From positions 4,340,001 to 4,404,000 of the forward strand of contig NC_089443.1 in NCBI RefSeq assembly GCF_026210795.1: a DNA stretch of 64,000 bases, in the 5' to 3' direction. Positions 12,545 through 24,235 of this stretch are shown here, piece by piece. The translations under genes and the position numbers were made by a program. Within the stretch, counting starts at the first letter, position 1. Each line of letters begins with the position of its first letter. Below the pieces are notes generated by a model, which worked only from the letters and a program-made list of their open reading frames with translations, made no database searches and had not been told where the DNA came from. The stretch comes from Rhizophagus irregularis. Its lineage: Eukaryota > Glomeromycota > Glomeromycetes > Glomerales > Glomeraceae.

Positions 12545-13209
12545 ATGACGTAACGCGTGCGGATAAAAGATTTCACCATGTGATCCAATATGCTCATAAA
12601 CATATATAGTCCTTTCACTCCTTTGCTTTGCTCTGGACAACTCTCCACTCTTCATTCCGGAGTACAGACAATTGTAATTTTTTTTTAAAAAAATTGTTTC
12701 AAAAAAAATAAATAAATAAAATCTCTTTTTCTTTTCAAATCATCGAGGACTGCGCTTTAAAATATACATTTTACAACAAAACACCAACAAAACAAAACTC
12801 TAAACCTAACTGCTTTAAACCTGTTATTCCTTCTATTTTTTTTAACAGATCATCATTTTTAAAAATCCTCAAAGTTATTAATTATATTTAATAAATTAGA
12901 TTTAAACTTGATTATTTAAATTAAACATACCACATCAAGATAACCTATCTCCTTCGCCAGAAACTACCAAAATACATATCAGAACAAAAAAATCTAATAA
13001 CTATAAAAAAATATAAAAAAATACAGAAACTAAAACTATAAATAATAAAGCCCATCCTTCCAGAAAAGTCTCGTAGTTACAACTTACAACAAAAACTCTT
13101 TTACCACACTACGATGACTGCCGCATTCGTGTTGTTTATATTTATATCAGGACATTTTTTAAGTTGTCTGATCTCTATTTGTCACACCCACCCATAAAGT
13201 GTTATGTGT
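12545..13209. other. Unassigned stretch
   Basis: A-rich DNA without a convincing ORF or repeat. Confidence 0.4.
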
Positions 13210-13589
13210 CACCAACTATGGCAAGCAGTAGTGGTTAAAAGTGTGTAGCAAAACATAGCGTGTACACGCTACAAAACATAGTGTATACACGTTATCTTTT
13301 ACGGTGGGTTACCCCTGTTCTGTTGGATTAATCTGTTAATTTCAGGATAACCCGCCATAAAAAACAGCATGTATATGCTATATAATTTAACGTGTATACG
13401 CTTTATATTATAATGGTTTATTAATTTATTTTGGACCAAATTTTAAAATTTTCGAATACCCGCCGCTTCACATATCAGGTACCTGCCGCTTTACAAATCA
13501 GGTACCTACCGCTTCACATATCAGGTACCCGCCGCTTTACATATTGGGTAAACGCTATTTCACATATCAGGTACCCGCTATTTAATTTT

Positions 13590-14690
13590 TTTTTAAAAAA
13601 TTTTTTTTTTTTTTGGCTTTTTTTATAAACAAATTTTGTAGAGAATTTTTATTTTTAATATAGGCAAAGGCTTTGTTTAATAGAATTTCATTGGGAATTT
13701 TTTTAATAAGAAGATTTTTTTTGATAAAAAATTTCGTTAGAAAATTTTTTTCATTAATAGGGACATTTCTGAGTTTTTTTTTTTGATGGATAATTTCGTT
13801 AAAAACTTTTATTTGATAGAAATTTCATTGGAGAATTTTTTTTAATAAGATTTTTTTTTTTTTGACGTATACTTAATTTGTTGGAGCAATTTTTTTTAAC
13901 AGGAGAGATTTTTTTGATAGAGAATTATTTGAGATTTTTTTTTTTGTAGAAAATCATTTGAAGAATTTTTTAATAGAGAAGATTTTTTTTTATAGATAAT
14001 CTCGTTAGAAAATTTTTTAACAAGTGAAATTTTTTTTGATAGAGAATTTTGTTACAATTTTTTTTTTAATTGAAGGAGTTTTCCTTAATAAAGAATTTCT
14101 TTTAGGAATTTTTTTAATAGGTGAAAGTATTTTTTGACGGAGAATTTTATTAGAGAATTTTTTTTTAATAGGGGGATTGTTTTTGATAGAGAATTTCATT
14201 AAAGAATTTTCTTAAATAGATTTCGCTGAGAATATTTTTTTTTTGATAGAAATTTCATCATAGAATTTTTTTTTGATAGATAATTTCGTTAGTGTAAATT
14301 TTTTTAACAGGGAGATTTTTTTTGATAGAGAATTTCAGTAAAGATTTTTTTTTTTAATAGGAGAGGAGTTTTTTTTTTGGTATAGAAATTCTTTTGAGAA
14401 TTTTTTTTAATAGGTGGTAAGAATCTTTGAATTTTTCTTTAATTGGGATATTTTTTTTGATTGAGAATTCATTAGAGAATTGTTTGTTGAAAAATTTTTT
14501 TATTTTTTTGATGGAGAATTTTGTTTAGAAATCTTAATAGAAAATTTTATTGAAAATAGTTTTTTTTAATAAGTGTATCGAGAATTTTGGCTTGAAAATT
14601 TTTTTTAATAAAGAATTTCATTAGAGATCTTTTTTTTTATAAAAAATTGATTGAAAATTTATTGGAAAATTTTTTATTAAATTTACAATT
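13590..14690. repeat. T-rich degenerate tandem repeat
   Basis: Units of about 40-60 bases such as TTTTTTTGATAGAGAATTTCGTTAGAGAA repeat with many changes (never exactly). It forms part of the core of the 3.6-kb fold-back element. Confidence 0.6.
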
Positions 14691-14699
14691 TTAATAAAT

Positions 14700-15190
14700 T
14701 TTTACTTCTCTTCATCTTCCAATCACTTCCTTTCATCTCCCATCGCTCCTTTTCGTCTCCCATCACTCCTCTTCATCTACCATCACTCCTTTTCGTCTCC
14801 CATCGCTTCTTTTCGTCTCCCATCACTTCTTTTCATCTCCCATCACTTCTTTTCGTTTCCTATAATTCCTCTTCATCTTCTTTTTGTCTCCCATAACTCC
14901 TTTTTATTTCTCATCACTCCTCTTCATCTCCCATCACTCCTTTTTATTTCCCATTACTACTCTTTGTCTCCCATCACTTTTTTTCGTCTCCCATCACTCC
15001 TTTTCATCTCTCATTATGTCCTATTTCTCCTTTTTGTTTCCTATCACTTCTCATTACTCTTTTTTACTCCCTTTCATCTTCTATTACTTTCCATTACTCC
15101 ACTGTTATTTCATTTTTTTATTAGCATCTTTCTTCTTGATCATTGTAATTTACTTATCTTTTTTATTTATTGTTATTGTTAATTTTATTT
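14700..15190. repeat. Inverted copy of the GATGAAGAGGAGTGATGG minisatellite
   Basis: Reads CCCATCACTCCTCTTCATCT in tandem, the complement of the 9240-10005 array, followed by the same flank (TCTTGATCATTGTAATTTAC). The matching flank is split by the 15200-16398 element and resumes at 16407. Confidence 0.75.
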
Positions 15191-15199
15191 GTACACTTC

Positions 15200-16398
15200 T
15201 AAAGCTCCGAACGGGTCGGTTTGGTCCGGATTATAGATGGTTCGGATTAGAGCCGAAATCCGTAAGAACCGAACCGAAAAACCGGCAGTTCGGTTCGGTT
15301 TAATCCGATTTTTATAAAAATGCGAAAAATCGAATAGCTGGCTATCTAGTGATCGTATAAAGTCGAGCCATATATTATTGAATTCGTCTCGACGAGACGC
15401 GTCGAATGGTGGTAAGAACATGCCTCTAGCATCGATAGAACACACGTTAACTCACGCTAAATGATTTATCAATAATTAGAATTAGCAAGCTATCTATTGG
15501 TGCTAGAGACATAATCTTAGCACCATTCGACGCGTCTCAGTGAGATGAATCCAATGAATATAAATTCGTTCGTGTACGACCACTGGATGGCGAATAATAT
15601 CAAGTTTCGCATTTTTTTAAAATTTTCGAGCGTTAAAAATTAAAAATTCCGATACATGAATTTATTCGTCTTCCAATGGTCATACAAATATGAATTAAAA
15701 CTCATTGGATTCGTCTCGATGAGAAGAGTCGAATGGTAGTGAGATCATGTCTCTAGCATTAATAGATCGTAAGTTAATTCACGCTAAATAATTTATAAAA
15801 AATTGGCATTATCAAGCTATCTATCGATGCTAGAGACGTGATCTTACCACCATTCGACTCGTCACATCGAGACGAATCCAATGAGTCCTAATTCATATTT
15901 GTATGACCATTGGAAGACGAATAAATTCACGTATCGGAATTTTTAATTTTTAACGCTCGAAAATTTTAAAAAAATGCGAAACTTGATATTATTCGCCATC
16001 CAGTGGTCGTACACGAACGAATTTATATTCATTGGATTCGTCTCACTGAGACGCGTCGAATGGTGCTAAGATCATGTCTCTAGCACCAATAGATAGCTTG
16101 CTAATTCCAATTATTGATAAATCATTTAGCGTAGGTTAACATGTTATCTATCGATGCTAGAGACATGATCTTACCACCATTCGACGCGTCTCGTCGTGAG
16201 GAATCCAATGATATATTGCTCGACTTTGTATGATCACTAGATGGGCGGCTATTCGATTTTTCGCATTTTTATAAAAAATCGGATTAAACTGAACCGAGAC
16301 GCCAGTTTTTCGGTTCTAATACCCGAACCGAACCGAACCGAATTTTAAGCCGGTTTCGGATCAGTTCCCCGGTTTATCCCGAACCATTCGGAGCTTTA
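15200..16398. mobile_element. 1.2-kb near-perfect palindromic fold-back element (hAT-type ends)
   Basis: Starts TAAAGCTCCGAACGG and ends with the complement of TAAAGCTCCGAATGG. It is flanked by the exact 8-bp duplication TACACTTC (15192-15199 and 16399-16406). The whole element is one long inverted repeat centred near 15800. Each half contains modules bounded by TCTAGCA/TGCTAGAGAC and GACGCGTC, and these are themselves partly palindromic. Subterminal GAACCGAACCG repeats lie inside both ends. No ORF of note; it must rely on a transposase supplied in trans. Confidence 0.85.
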
Positions 16399-17317
16399 TA
16401 CACTTCAATAAAAATAAATATGGTGATTTTTTTCTTTAAAATCGTAAATGTGTGATTTAAATTTTAATATTTGTCAAATAAAATTTCATTAAATAAATAA
16501 TTATCATTATTGATGTTTATCAAAAGTTAATATGCTGACTGCCAGTTCTTATAACGGGTACCCGCCATTTCTTATAACAGGTACCCACCATTTCTTATAG
16601 TGGGTACCCACCCTTTATTATAGCAGGTACCCGCCATTTCTTATAACAGGTACCCATTTCTTATAATGGGTACCCATCATAATATATAACGTATATAACG
16701 CTATGAAATATAGCATATTAAACGCTATTTTTTGCAACAGGTTACCCTGAAACAGACAGAACAGGGGTAACCCACCGTGAAATGTAACGTATATGCACTA
16801 CAAAACATAGCGTATACACGCTATGTTTTGCTACGCACTTTTGACCATGGCGGCTTTCCATACACTAACTCACCATAAACGTATCTATATAGTGGCATTT
16901 TTGCATTACTTGCATTATGCCACCACCCGCAGCCATCTTTAAAAATCAAAAATTACTCAAACTTTTTATATGTCCACCTTCTTACTTCATAACAAAATTT
17001 GAAATGAGCACTATTGTACTGGTGCTTGATACTCTCAAAAGAAATGTGAAAGTGAAAAAAACAAATATTAGTTTTTTAGCTAATAATGATCAACAAGAAA
17101 GTTGTATTTTTATAATTTAGTGATACCATCGATGTAATGATGTAACGTCATCATAACGTCATAACGCCTAATTAAATATATTTGGAACTAAAACCTGAAA
17201 ATTGGTATCTGCATTTTGCATAGATAATATTACACAAACACTATATATGCTCGAATAAAGGAGTTTAATTATTTTTACCCTATTTTTTAGGAAGAATTCC
17301 AATAAAATTATTTAGTA

Positions 17318-20300
17318 ATGGCTCAAAGTAACGAAGGTAAAAGCATATAATATGAATATAGATATTTAATACAAGTCGAAATTATTCTAAAATTTTTTCA
17401 AACCAATTTGCAACATAATGAAACTAGTTTCAAAAATTGAGAAAGATAAAGGTAAGAAAATTACTTAATAGCTTGCTAATTATAAACGTATAACTATTTC
17501 TAAAAATTATTTTTACTATATTAACTATATTAGCTTGTAAGTAATAGATTATCTTATAATCGGAATGATAAATGATAATTAAATTACTTCTATTATTTTA
17601 TATAACTAAATAACTTATTTTATTATTTAATATTATTATAGTTGGTAAGTTAATAGCAATTTTTTTATTGTATTTTACATGATATTTTAAATAACTAAAT
17701 TTTCTATTAATATAATTGTTTAATAATTATGGTACTAATATTATAGAAAGTAAGTAATTAATTTTATATTAATTTAAAAGTATTATATATAATTTAAACT
17801 AATAATAATATTTATTTAAATAATTAGATTGTAAGTTACTGTATATATAATATATTTAATTTTTATATACAATTATCTAATTGATTATAATTACTTTACT
17901 TTATAATTATTATTAATTAATAATGTTACAGGGTGTAAGTTATTTATTTAGTCTATTATATTTATATAATATTTACATATAATTTAAACTAACTAAATTC
18001 TTTATTTAAAAAATTATTTTCTAATTTCTTTTAGTTGGTAAGTTATAAGTTATTTATTTAATTCTATTATATTTATATAATATTTACATATAATTTAAAC
18101 TAACTAAATTCTTTATTTAAAAAATTATTTTCTAATTTCTTTTAGTTGGTAAGTTATAAGTTATTTATTTAATTCTATTATATTTATATAATATTTACAT
18201 ATAATTTAAACTAACTAAATTCTTTATTTAAAAAATTATTCAAATATTTTAGCATGTGAGTAATTCTATTATATTTATATAATATTTACATACAATTTAA
18301 ACTAACTAAATTCTTTATTTAATAACTTAGTTCGTAAGTTATTTATTTAATTCTATTATATTTATATAATATTTACATATAATTTAAACTAACTAAATTC
18401 TTTATTTAAAAAATTATTTATTTAATAATATAGGGAGTATGTTATTTATTTAATTCTATTATATTTATATAATATTTACATATAATTTAAACTAACTAAA
18501 TTCTTTATTTAAAAAATTATTTATTTAATAATATAGGGAGTATGTTATTTATTTAATTCTATTATATTTATATAATATTTACATATAATTTAAACTAACT
18601 AAATTCTTTATTTAAAAAATTATTCAAATATTTTAGAACGTAAGTAATTCTATTATATTTATATAATATTTACATATAATTTAAACTAACTAAATTCTTT
18701 ATTTAAAAAATTATTTATTTAATAATATAGGGAGTATGTTATTTATTTAATTCTATTATATTTATATAATATTTACATATAATTTAAACTAACTAAATTC
18801 TTTATTTAAAAAATCATTCAAATATTTTAGATTGTAAGTAATTCTATTATATTTATATAATATTTACATATAATTTAAACTAACTAAATTCTTTATTTAA
18901 AAAATTATTTATTTAATAATATAGGGAGTATGTTATTTATTTAATTCTATTATATTTATATAATATTTACATATAATTTAAACTAACTAAATTCTTTATT
19001 TAAAAAATTATTCAAATATTTTAGAACGTAAGTAATTCTATTATATTTATATAATATTTACATATAATTTAAACTAACTAAATTCTTTATTTAAAAAATT
19101 ATTTATTTAATAATATAGGGAGTATGTTATTTATTTAATTCTATTATATTTATATAATATTTACATATAATTTAAACTAACTAAATTCTTTATTTAAAAA
19201 ATTATTAAAATATTTTAGATAGTAAGTAATTCTATTATATTTATATAATATTTACATATAATTTAAACTAACTAAATTCTTTATTTAAAAAATTATTTAT
19301 TTAATAATATAGGGAGTATGTTATTTATTTAATTCTATTATATTTATATAATATTTACATATAATTTAAACTAACTAAATTCTTTATTTAAAAAATTATT
19401 TTCTAATTTCTTTTAGTTGGTAAGTTATAAGTTATTTATTTAATTCTATTATATTTATATAATATTTACATATAATTTAAACTAACTAAATTCTTTATTT
19501 AAAAAATTATTCAAATATTTTAGATCGTAAGTAATGCTATTATATTTATATAATATTTACATATAATTTAAACTAACTAAATTCTTTATTTAAAAAATTA
19601 TTTATTTAATAATATAGGGAGTATGTTATTTATTTAATTCTATTATATTTATATAATATTTACATATAATTTAAACTAACTAAATTCTTTATTTAAAAAA
19701 TTATTCAAATATTTTAGATTGTAAGTAATTCTATTATATTTATATAATATTTACATGTAATTTAAACTAACTAAATTCTTTATTTAAAAAATTATTTTCT
19801 AATTTCTTTTAGTTGGTAAGTTATAAGTTATTTATTTAATTCTATTATATTTATATAATATTTACATATAATTTAAACTAACTAAATTCTTTATTTAAAA
19901 AATTATTCAAATATTTTAGAACGTAAGTAATTCTATTATATTTATATAATATTTACATATAATTTAAACTAACTAAATTCTTTATTTAAAAAATTATTCA
20001 AATATTTTAGAACGTAAGTAATTCTATTATATTTATATAATATTTACATATAATTTAAACTAACTAAATTCTTTATTTAAAAAATTATTCAAATATTTTA
20101 GATTGTAAGTAATTCTATTATATTTATATAATATTTACATATAATTTAAACTAACTAAATTCTTTATTTAAAAAATTATTTATTTAATAATATAGGGAGT
20201 ATGTTATTTATTTAATTCTATTATATTTATATAATATTTACATATAATTTAAACTAACTAAATTCTTTATTTAAAAAATCATTCAAATATTTTAGATTGT

Positions 20301-23300
20301 AAGTAATTCTATTATATTTATATAATATTTACATATAATTTAAACTAACTAAATTCTTTATTTAAAAAATTATTCAAATATTTTAGATTGTAAGTAATTC
20401 TATTATATTTATATAATATTTACATATAATTTAAACTAACTAAATTCTTTATTTAAAAAATTATTAAAATATTTTAGATAGTAAGTAATTCTATTATATT
20501 TATATAATATTTACATATAATTTAAACTAACTAAATTCTTTATTTAAAAAATTATTAAAATATTTTAGATAGTAAGTAATTCTATTATATTTATATAAAT
20601 ATTTACATATAATTTAAACTAACTAAATTCTTTATTTAAAAAATTATTTTCTAATTTCTTTTAGTTGGTAAGTTATAAGTTATTTATTTAATTCTATTAT
20701 ATTTATATAATATTTACATATAATTTAAACTAACTAAATTCTTTATTTAAAAAATTATTTTCTAATTTCTTTTAGTTGGTAAGTTATAAGTTATTTATTT
20801 AATTCTATTATATTTATATAATATTTACAACTAACTAAATTCTTTATTTAAAAAATTATTTATTTAATAATATAGGGAGTATGTTATTTATTTAATTCTA
20901 TTATATTTATATAATATTTACATATAATTTAAACTAACTAAATTCTTTATTTAAAAAATTATTTTCTAATTTCTTTTAGTTGGTAAGTTATAAGTTATTA
21001 TATACTATTTAAAATTTAAATTTATTAATTATTTATTATATTAAAATCTTACAATTTTATTCAGAGTAAGTATAATTAATATTATTTAATATTTAAATTT
21101 TTTTAATTGTAAATTTTATTTTAAATTTTAAATTTTAATATAATTTCATTTTTATATTTAAAGATTTGGTACTAGTGGAAGTAAAATTGTGGATCAATTT
21201 ATTTCCAAAAATGAATTAAAATGGATTCCTTATAATACCTTTAAAAATATTGAATATCTTGATAAAGGAGGATTTGGTACTATATATGAAGCTGAATTTT
21301 ATAGTATTAAAGTAATCCTTAAATCTTTTAATCATCTTAATAATTTAGATGAATGTTTAAATGAATTTTTAAATGAAGTATGATTAAATATTATTTTTTT
21401 TTAATACTATGATTTAGTTATACTAATTTACTAATAAATATTATTTATTATAGTGGAAAATTATTGATTCATATGAAATTATTAGAATATATGGATTTAC
21501 AAAAGATCCAGATACTTTGAATTATGTATTAATAATGGAATATACAAATAAGAATAGTTTAAACAGATGTTTAACAGAAATAACAAAAAATTGGGAACAA
21601 AAATTATTTTGTTTATATCAAATTATTAAGGGGCTTAATAATATTCATGAAAAAGATCTTATTCATTATAACTTTCATAATGGTAATATTTTATGTAACA
21701 AATATGAAGGAAACATATATGGAATTTTTATTAGTGATTATTTAGGATTATATCAACTTGCAAAATCTTTTTTAAAAGAAAATGATATCTTTGGAGTTTT
21801 ACCATTTATAGCACCTGAAATTTTAAAAGGTCAACCTTATACTCAAGCTAGTGATATATATAGTTTTTCTATAATTATGTGGGAATTTACATCTAAAATT
21901 CTACCATTTAATGATAAAGCACATGATCTTCAGCTTGCTTTAAGTATTTGTAAAGGTGAACGTCCTGAAATTATTGAAAATACTCCACAATGTTATATAG
22001 ATTTAATGAAAAAATGCTGGGATGAAGATCCATTAAAAAGGCCATCTTCTAAAGAAATTTTAAATATTATTGAAAGTTGGATTTTTCGTCCTGAGAATAA
22101 GAAAATTGAAGATATTAATGAAGAATTAAAAAGCAATATTATGGAATTTATAAATGCACCAATTGAGCATAATAACCTTATTGTAGAATCTCATCCAAAA
22201 GCATGCTATACAAGTCATTTATTTGATTTTACTAGTAAAGAATTAAATGAAATTCTAGAAGGTTCTCAAAGATTTCTTGAATTAAAACAAAAATATCAAA
22301 GTTCTCAAAATGAATTACAAAATATTCAAATGGAATTAGTTAATTTACAACAAAACTCAACTTTACAAAAAGATGAATTTGCAAAAAAAGTAAGTACTTT
22401 ACAAATCCAAATTACAAATCTTCAAAGTGAAAAACAAGCTTTAAATAGTAAACTGACTGAACAGTTAAAGCAAAACAGTCAGTTAAATCTAGAAAAAAAT
22501 AATCTGCAAGAAGAATTAAAATCTCAACAAAATCAATTTAAAAATCAACTAAATCAATTTCAAATTGGTTATAAGCAAATAGAGGAAGAAAATCTTAAGT
22601 TAGAAAAGATTGCTGAAACTTATTATCAAAATTCTCAAAATGAGTTAGTTAATTTACAACAAAGGAATTCTCAAACAGAAGAAGAAATTCTTAAGTTGGA
22701 AAGTGAATTATTTGATTTACAACAAAGAAATTTTAAATTTGATCAAAATAATCAAAATCTGAAGCAAAGGAATTTTGAATTTGAGCAAAATAATCAAAAT
22801 CTGAGGCTTAACTTAGCTAAACAGATTAAAGAATTTGCAGAAAGAGAAAATATTTTACAAATCCAAATTATTGACCTGCAAAATGAGAAGCAAAACTTAA
22901 CTGGCAATTTAACCAATTTAACTGAACAATTGGAACAAAATAAACTAACTAACCAGCAAGTTCAAGATCAAATCAGCCAGTTAAAGCAAGAAGAAACTAA
23001 ATTGCAAGAAAAATTAGCTCAAACAGAAGCTAATATTCAAGAATTAAAATCTCACAAAGAAAGCTTAATCAAACAAAAGGAGCAATTAGAAGTTAATTAT
23101 GAACAAATAAAGCAAGAAAGAATCAGATTGCAAAATAGAATAAGTGATCTTTTACAAGATCAAAAGCTTACTACTGAATTGAAAGCCAAGTTAGAAGAAG
23201 AAATTTCTCAATTGGAACAAAAATTAATCGTTGAAGAACAAATCAAAATGCAATTAACTCAAGCCTTACAGATTAAAGAAAATAGAATAAATGAATTAGA

Positions 23301-24024
23301 ACAAAGGCTGATTAATCTTGATCAAGAGCGTATTAAAAAGTTACAAGATAAAAGAAAAGAATTGAGTGAAATTGAAAAGGAATTATTAAATAAATTAACT
23401 AGTGGAAAAAATACTAAAGAAATTCATAAAGAAAAAGAAGCTAAACAAAAAGAGATGAATGAACTCCAACAAGAATTATTAAGAACTTCAACTTCTTATA
23501 ATGTCAATAGAAAAAATCAAGTTTTCAAACAAGTCAATAATTTTCTGAAAGTTAAGGGTAGATTCTTAACTTTACGAGAAGAAGCTATTAAAAAACTACA
23601 AAATTGCTGTAATAATCTAGAAAGTTCTATTAATAAGGAAAGAAATACTATTGGTTCTATTAGAGATATAAAAATCTCTAAATTGACTGATAAATATACT
23701 AAAGAATTTCAGAGTATTTTAGTAAAATATAATGATGAATTTTTAGAGTTGAACAAAAATTATTGTTTCTTAAAGAAAATTGTTCAGGAAAATAAAGAAT
23801 TGGAAGTTAGCCCTAAAATTGAAAATATTCTTAATTTGAATTCTTTTAATCTTGATAAATACAAAATTTTTAAATTTGCTACTAATTCTCAGGAAGGAAC
23901 CAGAATTCAATTAAATTCTAATATGATGAAAGAAGATATAAATTCATTAAGAAAGAATTTGAATGAATTGAAATTAGAATTAAACCAAGAAAAAAAAGTA
24001 TTAAAAAATTTAGCAACAGTTTAG
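17318..24024 (+). CDS. Protein pseudokinase-like gene with a microexon array and long coiled-coil tail
   Basis: Proposed model: exon 1 17318-17336 (ATG, MAQSNE), exon 2 17428-17451 (24 bases), 36 exons of 3 bases, one exon of 1 base (A, 21065), kinase exon 21164-21377, last exon 21454-24024. The exons total 2937 bases (978 residues) and stay in frame. Residues about 78-340 form a tyrosine-kinase-like domain: glycine loop DKGGFGTIY at 84-92, likely Lys104, then IAPEIL, SDIYSFSIIMWEF and CWDEDPLKRP. The catalytic HRD is HYN (193-195), so Asp is replaced by Asn, and the DFG position reads SDYLG (Asp217). This predicts little or no phosphotransfer. Residues about 390-960 are Gln/Glu/Lys/Leu-rich heptad coiled coil, suggesting a dimerising scaffold. 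The kinase exon has no upstream ATG in frame, so it needs the 5' exons. Kinase identity is firm; the 5' structure is inferred from splice sites. Confidence 0.8.
17534..21065 (+). repeat. Intron/3-base-exon array (36 triplets plus one single base)
   Basis: Each triplet follows a TAG or CAG acceptor and precedes a GTAAGT, GTATGT or GTGAGT donor. Triplet starts: CTT 17534, TTG 17642, AAA 17747, ATT 17828, GGT 17932, TTG 18035, TTG 18146, CAT 18253, TTC 18331, GGA 18434, GGA 18537, AAC 18637, GGA 18731, ATT 18831, GGA 18925, AAC 19025, GGA 19119, ATA 19219, GGA 19313, TTG 19417, ATC 19524, GGA 19618, ATT 19718, TTG 19813, AAC 19920, AAC 20011, ATT 20102, GGA 20196, ATT 20296, ATT 20387, ATA 20478, ATA 20569, TTG 20665, TTG 20776, GGA 20876, TTG 20980; single A 21065. 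Introns are 75-108 bases. From 17935 to 20979 they share a nearly identical core (ATTATATTTATATAATA ... ACTAACTAAATTC). Those at 17452-17931 and 20983-21163 are unrelated in sequence but keep the same spacing. Confidence 0.75.
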
Positions 24025-24229
24025 ATTTAACCATATTGATGGATTATAGTACAGTTCATAAAATAGCTATTGATTCATTGAAATGAAATTAAGTATAGTA
24101 TTTACCAAATATATGAATATATATTCTAGAATTTATTGAACATTAATAGTTCTAGGAATTTTGAGATTTTTTATTAAATTATAACTGTATTTTTATATTT
24201 TTTTTTTGTTTTTTTTATCAATAAAGGAT

Positions 24230-24235
24230 CATTAA
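24230..24235 (+). terminator. AATAAA poly(A)-signal candidate of the kinase gene
   Basis: AATAAA lies about 206 bases after the TAG stop at 24022-24024, just after a T-rich run. It is the first clear canonical signal downstream. Confidence 0.4.

Larger units (their letters stand above)
13218..16862. mobile_element. 3.6-kb fold-back element with minisatellite arms
   Basis: Inverted arms at about 13218-13590 and 16525-16862 both read TATGG(C/A)AAGC, then GG(T/C)(T/C)AAAAGTG(T/C)GTAGC, then AAAACATAGCG inward. Candidate 8-bp duplications CACCAACT (13210-13217) and CACTAACT (16863-16870) differ at one base. Inside each arm are tandem units around GGTACC: TATCAGGTACC(C/T)(G/A)CCGCTT at 13460-13580 and GGTACCCGCCATTTCTTATA at 16545-16680. 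The core holds a T-rich degenerate repeat (13590-14700, units like GATAGAGAATTTCGTTAG), an inverted copy of the 9.1-10 kb minisatellite, and a second fold-back element at 15200-16398. No transposase ORF. Confidence 0.65.

Noticed and set aside
16917-17120. 67-codon ORF containing MSTIVLVLDTLKRNVKV
   Set aside because: The start is reminiscent of a ubiquitin-like N-terminal module, but it stops after about 40 residues without a good donor; too short to support.
17990-21000. CRISPR-like regular repeat array
   Set aside because: Spacing is regular, but the non-repeated parts are 3 bases flanked by splice sites and no cas genes are near; the DNA is eukaryotic.
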